The translations under genes and the position numbers were made by a program. Below are positions 63,747-64,000 of a DNA stretch of 64,000 nt, in pieces. The stretch's first letter is position 1. Every line of letters starts with the position of its first letter. Origin of the DNA: Phycisphaeraceae bacterium. GTDB lineage: Bacteria; Planctomycetota; Phycisphaerae; Phycisphaerales; Phycisphaeraceae. The notes under the pieces were generated by a model. It saw nothing but the letters and a program-made list of their open reading frames with translations, had not been told where the DNA came from and did not search any database. The stretch is taken from NCBI GenBank assembly GCA_029260715.1, contig JAJDCS010000028.1, positions 62,001 to 126,000 on the forward strand, written 5' to 3'.

Positions 63747-64000
63747 ATGGCCTATTGGCTGGTGAAATCCGAGCCTGGCGCGTGGTCGTGGGAGGACCAT
63801 GTCAAAACCAAAGTCACCGACTGGGACGGCGTGCGGAACCACCAAGCCGCTAACCACATGAAAGCCATGAAGGTCGGCGACAAGGTTTTCATGTACCACT
63901 CGGTCAACGAGAAGCGGATCGTCGGCGTGCTGGAAGTGGTCAAGACGTACCGCCCCGACCCCAGCGACAAGACGGGGCGGTTCGGCATGGTGAGCCTCAA
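63747..64000 (+). CDS. EVE-domain protein, N-terminal part (cut by window edge)
   Basis: An 84-residue open frame from the ATG at 63747 running off the window. It starts MAYWLVKSEPGAWSWEDH and continues DGVRNHQAANHMKAMKVGDKVFMYHS, the signature of EVE domains, which are PUA-like modules that often bind modified nucleobases. It begins 4 bases after the gltX stop, so it is likely co-transcribed. The remainder is not visible. Confidence 0.9.
   Translation, partial: MAYWLVKSEPGAWSWEDHVKTKVTDWDGVRNHQAANHMKAMKVGDKVFMYHSVNEKRIVGVLEVVKTYRPDPSDKTGRFGMVSL

Overview
The window is dense bacterial chromosome, mostly GC-rich. It most likely comes from the Planctomycetota, probably class Phycisphaerae. The evidence for this is compositional and architectural rather than a database match. 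It has many secreted pseudopilin-like proteins, a PEP-CTERM protein, a giant TPR/PQQ-propeller protein, a VanZ-like protein and a GH35-like protein. It also has Kdo (lipopolysaccharide) genes and scattered rather than clustered housekeeping genes. No tRNA, rRNA, CRISPR array, prophage or intact insertion sequence was seen.

Bases 1-12000, minus strand: the 5' end of rpoB (cut by the window edge) lies downstream of a near-complete type II secretion operon. Its order is gspD-E-F-G-H-I-J-K, then short C-, L- and M-like inner-membrane genes, then a TPR lipoprotein. The genes overlap or nearly touch, so they are probably co-transcribed. rpoB has its own promoter. Bases 12200-18900, minus strand: an envelope/secreted block with a LolA-like/thioredoxin-fold fusion lacking its CxxC, a PEP-CTERM cohesin-like protein, a very tryptophan-rich secreted protein with an EF-hand loop, a thioredoxin-like protein, a HEAT-repeat lipoprotein and a small unknown. 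A 750-base gene-free stretch upstream of the Trp-rich gene is full of hairpins and may encode a large structured RNA.

Bases 18900-29100: argF and argB (minus); then on the plus strand a VanZ-like protein, a lipoprotein, a GH35-like protein with altered catalytic positions, a GroES-like protein, aroA and an MsbA-like ABC exporter. Bases 29100-40000: an AT-rich unknown gene beside a REP-like inverted pair, proS, a Cache/HAMP/PP2C sensor phosphatase, a Nudix hydrolase, an orphan small-RNA locus with promoter and terminator, trmD and rpsP. These are followed by kdsC and kdsD (Kdo synthesis), scpA, and an AT-rich voltage-gated K+ channel beside a second REP-like pair.

Bases 40000-64000: transketolase, a lipoprotein and an amidohydrolase, gcvH, sulfate adenylyltransferase, a TlpA-type thioredoxin, a pseudopilin-like protein with a structured leader, and glyA. 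Then come a 1444-residue TPR/PQQ protein, asd, a membrane protein, an HDOD-GGDEF protein, clpC, a radical SAM protein, gltX and the start of an EVE-domain gene cut by the right edge.

The least explained features are RNA-like: the hairpin field at 16100-16717, the orphan small RNA at about 34711-34820 and the C-rich short RNA at about 18205-18259. The REP-like pairs beside the AT-rich genes and the Trp-rich secreted protein also stand out. All functional calls are from reading motifs; no similarity search was run.
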